17,501 nucleotides of DNA from DATMXP01 sp964460935 (GTDB lineage: Bacteria > Acidobacteriota > Terriglobia > Terriglobales > Acidobacteriaceae), in the NCBI GenBank assembly GCA_964460935.1, contig CAYWSM010000436.1, positions 1 to 17,501 on the forward strand. Direction: 5' to 3'. The translations under genes were made by a program, and so were the position numbers. Under the pieces are notes generated by a model that was not told where the DNA came from, did no database searches, and worked only from the letters and a program-made list of their open reading frames with translations. Below, piece after piece: positions 8,501 to 14,329 of the stretch (its first letter is position 1; each line of letters opens with the position of its first letter).

Positions 8501-8718
8501 TGGCGCGCGGCATGTCGGCGCAACTGTCGCCGATGAAGACGTGCTGTGCGACGTACGACGTTATTCGATGATCCCTCTGCGCCTCTTGCGAAATCTTCAA
8601 GGTTCACGCCAGGATCGAAAATCCTCACCCCGCTATCAACGACTCTTTTGTTTGGTTCAACTACTGCCCACCCGATGGATGCTGAGCCCAAGTCGAGCCC
8701 AAGAATGTATGAATCCAC
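5521..8718 (-). CDS. cas9: Cas9, type II-C CRISPR endonuclease
   Basis: 1065 residues from the GTG start at 8718, in the usual II-C size range. Domains: RuvC-I YILGLDLGSASIGWAVV with D9; arginine-rich bridge helix (RRTARLHRRQLRRHAARQRD, about 56-75); REC lobe with a lysine-rich stretch at about 173-183; RuvC-II IRIELARDL with E512; HNH domain about 565-625 with CPYC (C572, C575), VEHILP (H593), N607 and N616; RuvC-III RHHAVDAIVIAL with H751, H752 and D755; and a C-terminal WED/PAM-interacting region ending KVFVDALGKIRS. All nuclease residues are intact. The GTG is preceded by AAGGAG with a 7-nt spacer. The frame is open for 35 more codons upstream, but that stretch is the tracrRNA promoter and anti-repeat, so the longer start is rejected. 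PAM cannot be read from sequence. Confidence 0.98.
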   Translation of the reverse strand: MDSYILGLDLGSASIGWAVVEPNKRVVDSGVRIFDPGVNLEDFARGAEGSSNNVVRRTARLHRRQLRRHAARQRDLFRLLQEHNLLPSGSNDSAGRHKHLEQLDTCLRERWRTRLQENGIPEQSLVYFLRKCALDEPLKADEFGRILYHLGQRRGFKSNRRDEAKLAEANESKKEKKTEKQKDDLGKVKAGIQQLSEAIAHSGTRTLGEYFATLSVADQRVRSRWTDRKMFIHEFEAIWNAQVVHHQLHPGLRSSIYDLLFFQRPIARNDHLIGMCELEPTERRAPMGSLAAQHFRLLQKVNDLEYGDDVKTQRLTPEQRTLLLQKLDDEGDLKFEAIRQLFGLGKGVRFNLERGGEKKLPGNRTNAAMMRAIPDLWKQVPLAEKNSIVSACLDVNDNEELASVLMKNCGLAADDAIAVCGVHLEDGYHRLSLKAMRRLLELMESGIHFKTAEDQIYGTSFSGGKIYELLPPLEDVLPQVPNPAVTRALTELRKVVNALVRKYGKPAEIRIELARDLKRNAKQRENDWKQMRNRESARKAAVKKILDEAHRPQPSGLDIEKVLLFEECGGICPYCGEQINFKRLFDGDIQVEHILPRNRFADNSFANKTLAHRLCNERKLGRTPFEAFASNEEEWNKVLARVAKWKNPDKLERFKISDATELDPDKADSFAARRLNDTRYVSKLAARYLGNLYGGRDIKQPDGTGKRVIFASSGLLTATLRREWQLEAILRESEPAPSSPKRGKPRTDHRHHAVDAIVIALSSNHAIQRLSLAVSAGSATRSMPRVQQPWRDFVDSVRPTIERMVVSHRPSHKLQGPLHEETNYSAPRQVLVASNGKRKAQTKTVVHVRKPVHTLSEKQIADIVDPTVREAVRAKVEELGGDPKTLESNVPMLITHRGKQVPIRRVRVRVSTPVSATGHGYVASAGNHHVAIFETLDKKGNRVWESPGVMSRPEAIGRKRAGLSVIEKKLPGAEDAQYLFTLMSGDLVEMDDGKFGRRNIFVVRTVSDAEITFVRHTEARKLADMERGSDTTADLVRTQGVGKFEKLKEWNCRKVFVDALGKIRS

Positions 8719-8729
8719 GCTGAAGCTCC

Positions 8730-8759
8730 TTGACAGCCATAAAACCACCGAGTTATAAA
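8730..8759 (+). promoter_or_regulatory. tracrRNA promoter
   Basis: -35 TTGACA (8730-8735), 18-nt spacer, -10 TATAAA (8754-8759). A start 7 nt downstream falls at 8766, the first base of the anti-repeat. On the opposite strand the -35 box overlaps the AAGGAG ribosome binding site of cas9, so the two units share this DNA. Confidence 0.8.
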
Positions 8760-8765
8760 CGCCAC

Positions 8766-8875
8766 AGTGTATCTGAGCGGCGATTGCTCGGCTGTATTCT
8801 AGTAAGCTTTCGTCGTAAGGCAACGCTATTTAGCGACCTGAAACGCCTCCGGCAAATGCCAGGGGCGTTCGTTTT
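8766..8875 (+). ncRNA. tracrRNA
   Basis: A roughly 110-nt RNA on the + strand, divergent from cas9. Positions 8766-8783 are perfectly complementary to the last 18 nt of the CRISPR repeat. After a one-base insertion and one mismatch, CTCGGC (8788-8793) pairs again. Then TATTCTAGT (8795-8803) continues the duplex with the repeat 5' end, where its T bases face repeat G bases (G-U pairs). The anti-repeat is followed by TAAGGC at 8815-8820, a nexus-like sequence seen in other type II tracrRNAs, a short hairpin CGCT-ATTT-AGCG (8824-8835), and a terminator hairpin ending in TTCGTTTT. In the family this RNA pairs with crRNA and is bound by Cas9. The 5' end is inferred from the promoter and the 3' end from the terminator. 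Confidence 0.9.
8842..8875 (+). terminator. tracrRNA terminator
   Basis: AACGCC (8842-8847) pairs with GGCGTT (8864-8869), with an inner stem GGCA/TGCC and one mismatch, followed by CGTTTT. The last T bases overlap the stop codon (8874-8876) of the converging PEGA gene. On the - strand it is followed only by TTTCAGG, so it would stop transcripts from PEGA into cas9 weakly at best. Confidence 0.75.
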
Positions 8876-9644
8876 AGAGTCCCGATTTCTCCAACCCCGC
8901 ATTCACCGTCATTTCTGAGCCTTCGCGTACCGTTATTTCACGCGACCAGTCCTTGTAATCCTTTGCCGTAATTTTGATCGTGTGCTTACCGGCATCCACT
9001 GTCAGCTTGCACAGAGTATTTCCGGCAAATTCGCCGTCGATGGAAACCTCCGCTCCGCTTGGGTCCGAGGTTAACGACAGCGTTCCTGTCTCCTTTTTTG
9101 CTGCTGTCTTTACCTCGCCCTGGTCTTCGTCGGAGTCTTTGACTACGGTCGCCTGCACCGTTGCGGGAACGAATTCGCGGTCCTTCTCCGACACGGACAG
9201 CGGTGCGTGCGTGGTGCTTTCCAGCGCCAGCAGGATGGCCCGGTAGTTGTCCTTATGTCCCTGCAGCAGCAGGCCGCCCTTTTTGCCGTTCGTGGTGTAT
9301 TCCACGCCGATATAGTGCAAGCGCGTCTTGTGAAACAGTCCGAACAGCGCGACCGGCGCTACCAGGATTCCGAGCGCGATCATCGTTCCAACACGACGAT
9401 GCGCCTCCTGCCCGTAGCTCAGGCCCGTAACGTCTTTTGTCGGAATCTCAACCTTCTGTCCATCCTTCAAATTGAACGTGATCAGATCGGACGTGACGGT
9501 GAGCTTGTTATCCCAGTCGTGTGGATCGACTTTGGTCTGCAGGGTTCCGCCGTTATACCGAACCTTGTCCCAACTGTTTCCCTGGGCGTAAGCAATGGTG
9601 GAATAGACAAGAAGAATCGCAACTACCGAACGGAGTGCGCGCAT
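8874..9644 (-). CDS. Secreted PEGA-domain protein
   Basis: 256 residues. A signal peptide (about 1-20, ending YSTIAYA before QG) is followed by a beta-rich region with LTVTSDLITFNLKDGQKVEIP (48-68), a single hydrophobic segment at about 87-104 (GTMIALGILVAPVALFGLF), and a C-terminal PEGA domain at about 187-252. The PEGA domain shows the pattern L-S-L-T-S-D-P-S-G-A-E-V-S-I-D-G, then AGKHTIKITAKDY. PEGA domains are small surface or periplasmic beta folds thought to bind cell-surface components; the exact role is unknown. The ATG at 9644 has AAGGGG 7 nt upstream. It ends inside the tracrRNA terminator, 155 bp upstream of cas9 on the same strand. No link to CRISPR function is implied. Confidence 0.8.
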   Translation of the reverse strand: MRALRSVVAILLVYSTIAYAQGNSWDKVRYNGGTLQTKVDPHDWDNKLTVTSDLITFNLKDGQKVEIPTKDVTGLSYGQEAHRRVGTMIALGILVAPVALFGLFHKTRLHYIGVEYTTNGKKGGLLLQGHKDNYRAILLALESTTHAPLSVSEKDREFVPATVQATVVKDSDEDQGEVKTAAKKETGTLSLTSDPSGAEVSIDGEFAGNTLCKLTVDAGKHTIKITAKDYKDWSREITVREGSEMTVNAGLEKSGL

Positions 9645-9682
9645 GAATGGGCCCCTTAGTATGCAAGTTGAATTGCGCGCGG

Positions 9683-9688
9683 ATTATA
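9683..9688 (-). promoter_or_regulatory. -10 box for the PEGA gene
   Basis: A perfect TATAAT on the - strand, 39 bp upstream of the PEGA start codon. No clear -35 is present at 16-18 nt. Promoter assignment is therefore tentative. Confidence 0.4.
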
Positions 9689-9916
9689 ACGTGAATGGTG
9701 GTAACTACTTTGTGATTCGTACGGCTGTTACGAAAATGGAACAAACATGATCGTTAGCGTGTCGCCCGGCTGAAGACAGCTCAAAATGGCAGGGATGGCG
9801 TACTCCGGGCTGACGCTCGGACTATTCTCTGTCGTCGCTTGGGCGACTCAGGTCCGGACAAGCAGACGCCCCGAGGCCAAATATCTCTTTGCTCCGCGAC
9901 TCAGGCTCCAGCGCAA
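9689..9916. other. Intergenic region without a recognised gene
   Basis: Part of a 320-bp gap (9645-9964) between two genes on the - strand. Apart from the -10 box at 9683 and the terminator at 9917 I see no gene, repeat or RNA in it. Confidence 0.4.
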
Positions 9917-9950
9917 TAAAAATGCCCCCGGAAGGCCGGGGGCTTTATTC
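9917..9950 (-). terminator. Terminator of the phosphodiesterase gene
   Basis: GCCCCCGG (9924-9931), loop AAGG, CCGGGGGC (9936-9943): a perfect 8-bp stem. On the - strand it is followed by ATTTTTATTG, on the + strand by TTTATT, so it may work both ways. It lies just after the stop of the gene ending at 9965. Confidence 0.9.
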
Positions 9951-9964
9951 ATCGATTGAAGTCT

Positions 9965-11998
9965 CTACCGCTGGCAATAAAGATGGGCAAGGTCTCCAAA
10001 GCAGGCAGTATCCAGATACAACTGGCTGCCGACGCTCTGGTAATAGAGGACGGTGCTCTTTCCGCCGTCAGGGTCCGATGCTACGGAAAGCCTGTTGGAC
10101 GGGACGCTGTCCGGACCCCCGACCAGAGCTTCCGTCAGCACACGGCCTACCAGCTTGCCGTTGGCAGGAAGCTGCAGACCCATGACGCTCGCCAACGTCG
10201 GCGCCACATCGGCGTTCGAGATAGGCGAAACGTCCACAAAGTTCTGCTTGAAGTCCGGACCAAAGGCAGCCATGTTGTTGAACGTGTTGTCGCGGCCGAA
10301 GGAACCATGCATGCCTTGTCCTTCCTGCAAGGTTGAGTCTGCGACCTGGACAGCAGCCTGCAGCACGGAAGACGAGGATTGGGCCGGCGTGTAGAAGGTC
10401 TTAAAGCCGATGGCAATGGCAGGCCGCGGCAGCAGCGAGTCACCCGCCAGGTTAATGGTGCTTAGAGGGAGAGTCCCGGGGATCGGTCCATACGAATCGT
10501 CCACGAAAAGCGCTCCAACGTAGTCTTGCTGCGCGAGGAAGTGAACCACCTGTTGGAGACGTGCGGCGTCGTGATCCGGGATGTAAACAAGATCGGAGCC
10601 GCCGTTGGCCGCAACGACCACTTTGGCATCGGGATTATCCAGGATCAGACCGCTGGCTCCGATCAAGGCATTTCCGCTGGCCGGGCGCTGGCGCACGGTA
10701 GGGGTCTGCTGTCCGATGGTCGGATCCACCGGTTCGTAGACGCGCTGATTCTGGTCGTTGGTGATGATGGAATCGGGATCGTACAGGGGCATGTTCAGAG
10801 CATGAGCCAGATCGATTGCCAGGAATCCCGCAGGCAGGAATCCTGGATTCACTTCCACGCGGCCAGTAAGGTCCTTGTAAACGAACTGGGTGGAGTAGCT
10901 CTGGCTGACGTGACCCTGAGCGTCGATTTCATGCCGGCTGATGGTGGCAAAGCCGTGGTCAGCCGTGATGAAGATGTCCGTGTTGGCAGCCAGATCCGGG
11001 TCGTTGTTGATGAAGTCCAAAATCTGCTTGAGGTTGTTGTCGGCATTCTTAACCGATGCCCTGGAACTCGGACCGTTGATACCCGGTATCAGCTTGTTGA
11101 GGCTGTCGCCCTGGTTATGCTGGGTACCGTCGGCATCGCGCGACCAGAAGAGCACCGCGAATGGCTGTCCATTCTGCACGAAAACCGGAAGCACGGCCTT
11201 CGTGAGCACGTCGGTGAAGTACTGTTGCTGAACGGTATTCGGCGAAGTCGTTCCGGGATGCTGGTTGTCGCCAGCGTAGCCGTTGTTGCACTGGTCGGTA
11301 GGTCCGCATCCGTTGCTGCGATCGGGCGCGGTAGTGGGAAGTCCGGCAGCAGTAATCGCAGCGGTAATGGCGCTGCTGAGCGGAATGCCGTTCGAGCGGC
11401 CAGTGGAGTCGTCAACAAAGACAGTCGTTGGGGTTACAAAAACTCCGCCGACCGGCTGCAATTGGGATACATCCTGAAGTCCAACCGGCCCAACTTTGCC
11501 GACGGACGCGGTGTTGTATCCGTTCTGGCGGGCCACCTGCAACAGGCTCTCTTCGTTCAACCAGTTGCCGTCGTAATGATCGTCAAGGTCACCGAGAATC
11601 TGGTCATTCTCTACGAATGGTGCGGGAGTGCCGGGGAGGTTTCCGAAGTTACCGGTATTGAAGATGGGATATCCAGCGTACAGGGTATTGCTGAAGTCGC
11701 TGGTGTCGCCCAGATAATGCCCAGTGGCGATGGCCGAAGCGTTCGGCGTAGTAAAGGTTGGGAACAGAGAGTGGCTATTGACGAAATTAACTCCCTTGTT
11801 ACGCAGAGCGTACAGGGTGGGGGCGTCTACAGGATTGACGGAACCGGGACGAAGTCCATCAACCACGAAAATAATGACATTGCGTTTCGCGTTGGCTTGA
11901 GGTTTTTTGCTGGAGCTCTTGATCGGCTGTGCCGCGTTTGCTGCCAGTGCAAGCAGCAAGAACGCGAATAGCACGTTGATACGGAGAATGCTTTTCAT
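9965..11998 (-). CDS. Secreted alkaline-phosphatase-superfamily phosphodiesterase
   Basis: 677 residues with a signal peptide (about 1-22, ALAANA). It belongs to the type I phosphodiesterase / nucleotide pyrophosphatase branch of the alkaline phosphatase superfamily. Metal and catalytic residues can be picked out: D47 in IIFVVDGLRPG; nucleophile T83 in FPTFTTPNASAIATG; D288 or D290 with H294 in SRDADGTQHNQGD; D347 and H348 in FITADHGF; and H564 in GMHGSFG. The end SNADVAPTLASVMGLQLP is also typical. These enzymes hydrolyse phosphate mono- or diesters outside the cytoplasm using two metal ions. The substrate cannot be read here; phosphate scavenging is a guess. The ATG at 11998 has AGGAGG 9 nt upstream. 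It is a single-gene unit with its own terminator at 9917. Confidence 0.85.
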   Translation of the reverse strand: MKSILRINVLFAFLLLALAANAAQPIKSSSKKPQANAKRNVIIFVVDGLRPGSVNPVDAPTLYALRNKGVNFVNSHSLFPTFTTPNASAIATGHYLGDTSDFSNTLYAGYPIFNTGNFGNLPGTPAPFVENDQILGDLDDHYDGNWLNEESLLQVARQNGYNTASVGKVGPVGLQDVSQLQPVGGVFVTPTTVFVDDSTGRSNGIPLSSAITAAITAAGLPTTAPDRSNGCGPTDQCNNGYAGDNQHPGTTSPNTVQQQYFTDVLTKAVLPVFVQNGQPFAVLFWSRDADGTQHNQGDSLNKLIPGINGPSSRASVKNADNNLKQILDFINNDPDLAANTDIFITADHGFATISRHEIDAQGHVSQSYSTQFVYKDLTGRVEVNPGFLPAGFLAIDLAHALNMPLYDPDSIITNDQNQRVYEPVDPTIGQQTPTVRQRPASGNALIGASGLILDNPDAKVVVAANGGSDLVYIPDHDAARLQQVVHFLAQQDYVGALFVDDSYGPIPGTLPLSTINLAGDSLLPRPAIAIGFKTFYTPAQSSSSVLQAAVQVADSTLQEGQGMHGSFGRDNTFNNMAAFGPDFKQNFVDVSPISNADVAPTLASVMGLQLPANGKLVGRVLTEALVGGPDSVPSNRLSVASDPDGGKSTVLYYQSVGSQLYLDTACFGDLAHLYCQR

Positions 11999-12154
11999 GT
12001 CTTGTAGCCTCCTGCGTACAGACTGGCTGGATGCTACCGGCGAGACATTATTGGCTTGTGTCCTGGGGATTAAGGCTGGATGAAATTATCGGGAGGCAGT
12101 GCCGCATGGTTCCCGTTTTGGGAAAATACAGTGGGATAGTGTGGATTCATTGTA

Positions 12155-12168
12155 TAACTAATTAGTTA
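12155..12168. promoter_or_regulatory. 14-bp AT-rich palindrome
   Basis: TAACTAATTAGTTA is a perfect palindrome, flanked by TTG and CAA. It lies between the divergent phosphodiesterase and ArsR genes, about 100 bp upstream of the ArsR promoter. It looks like an operator, but the regulator is unknown. Confidence 0.4.
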
Positions 12169-12254
12169 CAATATCCTGTCCGATCCGAAATGTCGACTGA
12201 TGAAGCGTTTCGGCTCGCGGTCGATTTCCGCCATATCCGTGCTTATTATATGCC

Positions 12255-12284
12255 TTGACATGTATATTCCTCATAAAGTATATA
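12255..12284 (+). promoter_or_regulatory. Promoter of the ArsR-SRPBCC operon
   Basis: -35 TTGACA (12255-12260), 18-nt spacer, -10 TATATA (12279-12284). The predicted start is at about 12291, next to the ATG at 12292, so the mRNA may be nearly leaderless. GTATAT occurs twice, 16 nt apart (12262 and 12278), overlapping the spacer and -10: a possible autoregulatory site. Confidence 0.65.
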
Positions 12285-12291
12285 AAGAGGC

Positions 12292-12636
12292 ATGGAATCG
12301 GTCTTCGAGATCATTGCCGAGCCGAACCGCCGCGCCATATTGAGCCTTCTGGTTTCGTCACAACAGTCGGTGGGAGAGATCGAGCGGCAACTTCGCATGC
12401 CGCAGCCGACTGTGTCCAAGCACCTGCGCGTGCTGCGCGAGGCCGGTTTTGTGGAAGCGACGGTAGATGCGCAGCGCCGTCTTTACCGTCTGAGACCCGA
12501 ACCATTTCATGAACTGGATACCTGGCTCTCGCAGTTTCGCCGGTTCTGGTCTGCTCACGTCGATGCGCTTGAACGCCATCTTGACCGCATGCATCCGCTA
12601 ACCCCAGCCCAAAAGAAGACAAGGAGAAGACGATGA
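12292..12636 (+). CDS. ArsR-family transcriptional regulator
   Basis: 114 residues. A winged helix-turn-helix of the ArsR type: VFEIIAEPNRRAILSLL (4-20) is the classic first helix, and the recognition helix is PQPTVSKHLRVLREAGFV (38-54), followed by the wing DAQRRLYRL. The metal-binding ELCVCD motif of arsenic sensors is absent, so it is not a metal sensor of that kind. This subgroup is normally paired with an SRPBCC gene, as here (4-bp overlap, ATGA). It probably represses its own operon in response to an unknown ligand. The ATG at 12292 is the first in frame and gives the correct domain start. The AGAGG just before it is too close to act as a normal ribosome site. Confidence 0.88.
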   Translation: MESVFEIIAEPNRRAILSLLVSSQQSVGEIERQLRMPQPTVSKHLRVLREAGFVEATVDAQRRLYRLRPEPFHELDTWLSQFRRFWSAHVDALERHLDRMHPLTPAQKKTRRRR

Positions 12637-13199
12637 CCGATCGTGCGCAATACACACCGGGTCCGGCCAATTTAGCGCAAGTACGAAAGGATGGAGAGAA
12701 GTGGACGCTCATTCTGGTCAAAGAACTGCGCCACTCGCCGGAAAAAGTCTGGCAGGCGCTGACGGATCCGGCGCATCTGCGCGAGTGGGCGCCCTTCGAC
12801 GCCGACGGAAGCCTGGGTATGGTTGGAGCTACGGTGAAGTTCATAACGGTGGGCGCTCCCCAACTGCACGTGACTGAAACAACTGTTACGCGAGCCGACG
12901 CTCCCAAGCTGCTCGAGTACAAGTGGGGTGACTTCGATATGCGATGGGAACTCGAAGCCGTTGCCGGCGGCACACGCCTGACGCTATGGACCAACATCGG
13001 TCACCGCTTTATCGCAATGGGCGCCGCCGGATGGCACATTTGTTTCGATGTTCTGGATCACCTTCTCAGTGGAAATCCCATTGGACGCATTGTTGGCCCA
13101 GAGGCGATGAAGTTCGGCTGGCAGCGTCTGAACATGGAGTACGCCAAGCAATTCGGAATCGAAACGCCCAACTGGCCGCCTAGGCCAGTCAGTAAATGA
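12633..13199 (+). CDS. SRPBCC / AHSA1-domain protein
   Basis: 188 residues of the START-like SRPBCC fold, AHSA1 (activator of Hsp90 ATPase homologue 1-like) type. Features are ELRHSPEKVWQALTDPAHLREW (31-52), a core strand LLEYKWGDFDMRWELEAVAGGTRLTL, and the C-terminal helix GWHICFDVLDHLL. The fold has a deep hydrophobic pocket for small ligands. Its start overlaps the ArsR stop and has AAGGAG about 6 nt upstream. Such ArsR-SRPBCC pairs are common, but ligands are mostly unknown. It may bind the compound the regulator responds to, which is inference. Confidence 0.85.
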   Translation: MTDRAQYTPGPANLAQVRKDGEKWTLILVKELRHSPEKVWQALTDPAHLREWAPFDADGSLGMVGATVKFITVGAPQLHVTETTVTRADAPKLLEYKWGDFDMRWELEAVAGGTRLTLWTNIGHRFIAMGAAGWHICFDVLDHLLSGNPIGRIVGPEAMKFGWQRLNMEYAKQFGIETPNWPPRPVSK

Positions 13200-13227
13200 C
13201 CCGTTACACCGATAGGAGGAGGACAAA

Positions 13228-13464
13228 TTGACCATGACAGAAGCCACCAAGCGTTCAGTGTTTCGCTGGATTCACGTCGTCTGTGGTATTCCGATACTCG
13301 GTTACATTTATGATTCGCCGGCGGATACTCACAACTACGCTTTCAGTGTCAGGTATGTCTTTCTTCCTGTACTGCTGCTTTCGGGGCTCTGGATGTGGAA
13401 AGGACATGTCGTTCGACGACTTATTTCAAAAAATCCAGCTCCGGGTCTTTCGGGGAACTCTTAA
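13228..13464 (+). CDS. Small two-helix membrane protein
   Basis: 78 residues from TTG at 13228, or 76 from ATG at 13234. GGAGGAGGA at 13215-13223 spaces better with the TTG. Two hydrophobic segments are visible: WIHVVCGIPILGYIY (about 14-28) and VRYVFLPVLLLSGLWMW (about 41-57), then a basic tail GHVVRRLISK. It lies 28 bp after the SRPBCC gene in the same operon and probably shares its regulation. I do not recognise the family. Confidence 0.65.
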   Translation: MTMTEATKRSVFRWIHVVCGIPILGYIYDSPADTHNYAFSVRYVFLPVLLLSGLWMWKGHVVRRLISKNPAPGLSGNS

Positions 13465-13613
13465 GGGCGCCGAAGTTCTGTAACTTCTCGGTTATCTAGT
13501 TCCCCATCGGTATGCAATCTCAGCTATTTCTGCTGTCACGAAAACCGGCAGAATCAGCTTCTTGACCTCGCTCTTCATAGGTCGGACAATGGCGCAAGGG
13601 GCGAGGAGCTTTA

Positions 13614-14057
13614 GTGTCGCGAAAGTATATCTCTGCCGCCTGTGCAGGCGTCGTTATCGCCGTACTCGTGTACTTGATCGACGCTCTGTTAGCGCACCTC
13701 GGCCTGCATGCCGAGTCCACGTACGTTGACGACGCGTTGCTCGGAATCGCGGTCGCCGTCCTTGTTTTTCTATTGCAATGGCAGCATGAAAGAGAATTGC
13801 GCCGCCAGCGCCAGATGATTGCGGTGATCGAGTTGATGAATCACCACATTCGGAACGCCCTACAGGTGATTGTTTATCGAGCCAACCTCGATAACAATGC
13901 GGGGGAGTTTGAGGACATCACCAATGCCGTCGATAGAATCGATCATGCACTTTCCGAAATCCTACCCTCGATTAACGGCGAGAATGCAGAACGCATCCTG
14001 GCGCAGCACGAGATGATCGTACCGAAGCCCAAGTCACGCACGTCCGCCCCGCGATGA
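13614..14057 (+). CDS. Small membrane protein with kinase-like dimerisation segment
   Basis: 147 residues from GTG at 13614, with GAGGAG 5 nt upstream. Two membrane segments (about 7-28 and 40-54) are followed by a basic coil (HERELRRQRQ) and MIAVIELMNHHIRNALQVI (68-86). That last stretch resembles the phospho-accepting H-box of histidine kinases (H77 or H78), with a second helix ITNAVDRIDHALSEILP (102-118). There is no ATP-binding domain, and the protein ends soon after in a basic tail. It may be a truncated kinase or a dimerisation partner, or the resemblance may be chance. No neighbour response regulator is visible. Confidence 0.6.
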   Translation: MSRKYISAACAGVVIAVLVYLIDALLAHLGLHAESTYVDDALLGIAVAVLVFLLQWQHERELRRQRQMIAVIELMNHHIRNALQVIVYRANLDNNAGEFEDITNAVDRIDHALSEILPSINGENAERILAQHEMIVPKPKSRTSAPR

Positions 14058-14149
14058 AGCTTCTGTCCTGTGGCGGTACCCGCCTGCCTTTACATGTTTT
14101 TTGCTGGAGTCTTGGTCTGAGCTGATTATCTGATTGGATCACAAGGGGT

Positions 14150-14183
14150 GCACTCACGGACTCTGGCGTGTGTCCGTGAGTGC
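14150..14183. repeat. Perfect 12-bp hairpin
   Basis: GCACTCACGGAC (14150-14161), 10-nt loop, GTCCGTGAGTGC (14172-14183). No T-tract follows on the + strand. It lies between converging genes (13614-14057 and 14330-14680), so a bidirectional stop or an RNA structure is possible. Confidence 0.5.
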
Positions 14184-14278
14184 CGTTGGCGTCCTCACCA
14201 TAAGCGTAAGGAACCTGATCAGTACATCGTATCGCGATATAACGTGTCAGTGATTCCTGTCACACTATGCAAAGCCGA

Positions 14279-14305
14279 ACAGGTGCAGGGATGTCCGGCA
14301 CCTGT
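14279..14305. repeat. 8-bp hairpin downstream of the WGxxGxxG gene
   Basis: ACAGGTGC (14279-14286), 11-nt loop, GCACCTGT (14298-14305). It follows the WGxxGxxG stop by 25 nt on the - strand and may help end its transcript, though the T-tract there is poor. Confidence 0.4.
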
Positions 14306-14329
14306 CGTGCAACCAGGTTTCCTCGCCCG

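Noticed and set aside
8719..8823. N-terminal extension of Cas9 (35 residues)
   Set aside because: It is encoded by the tracrRNA promoter and anti-repeat; RuvC-I begins right after the GTG at 8718, which has a good ribosome site.
8874..9644. PEGA gene as part of the CRISPR operon
   Set aside because: It is on the same strand upstream of cas9, but the tracrRNA gene lies between them, and no CRISPR role is known for PEGA proteins.
10526..11971. 481-codon open frame on the + strand
   Set aside because: It is antisense to the phosphodiesterase gene, has no recognisable domain, and arises from codon bias of the real gene.
12292..12636. ArsR protein as an arsenic or metal sensor
   Set aside because: It has no cysteines and no ELCVCD-type motif; the SRPBCC partner points to a different ligand.
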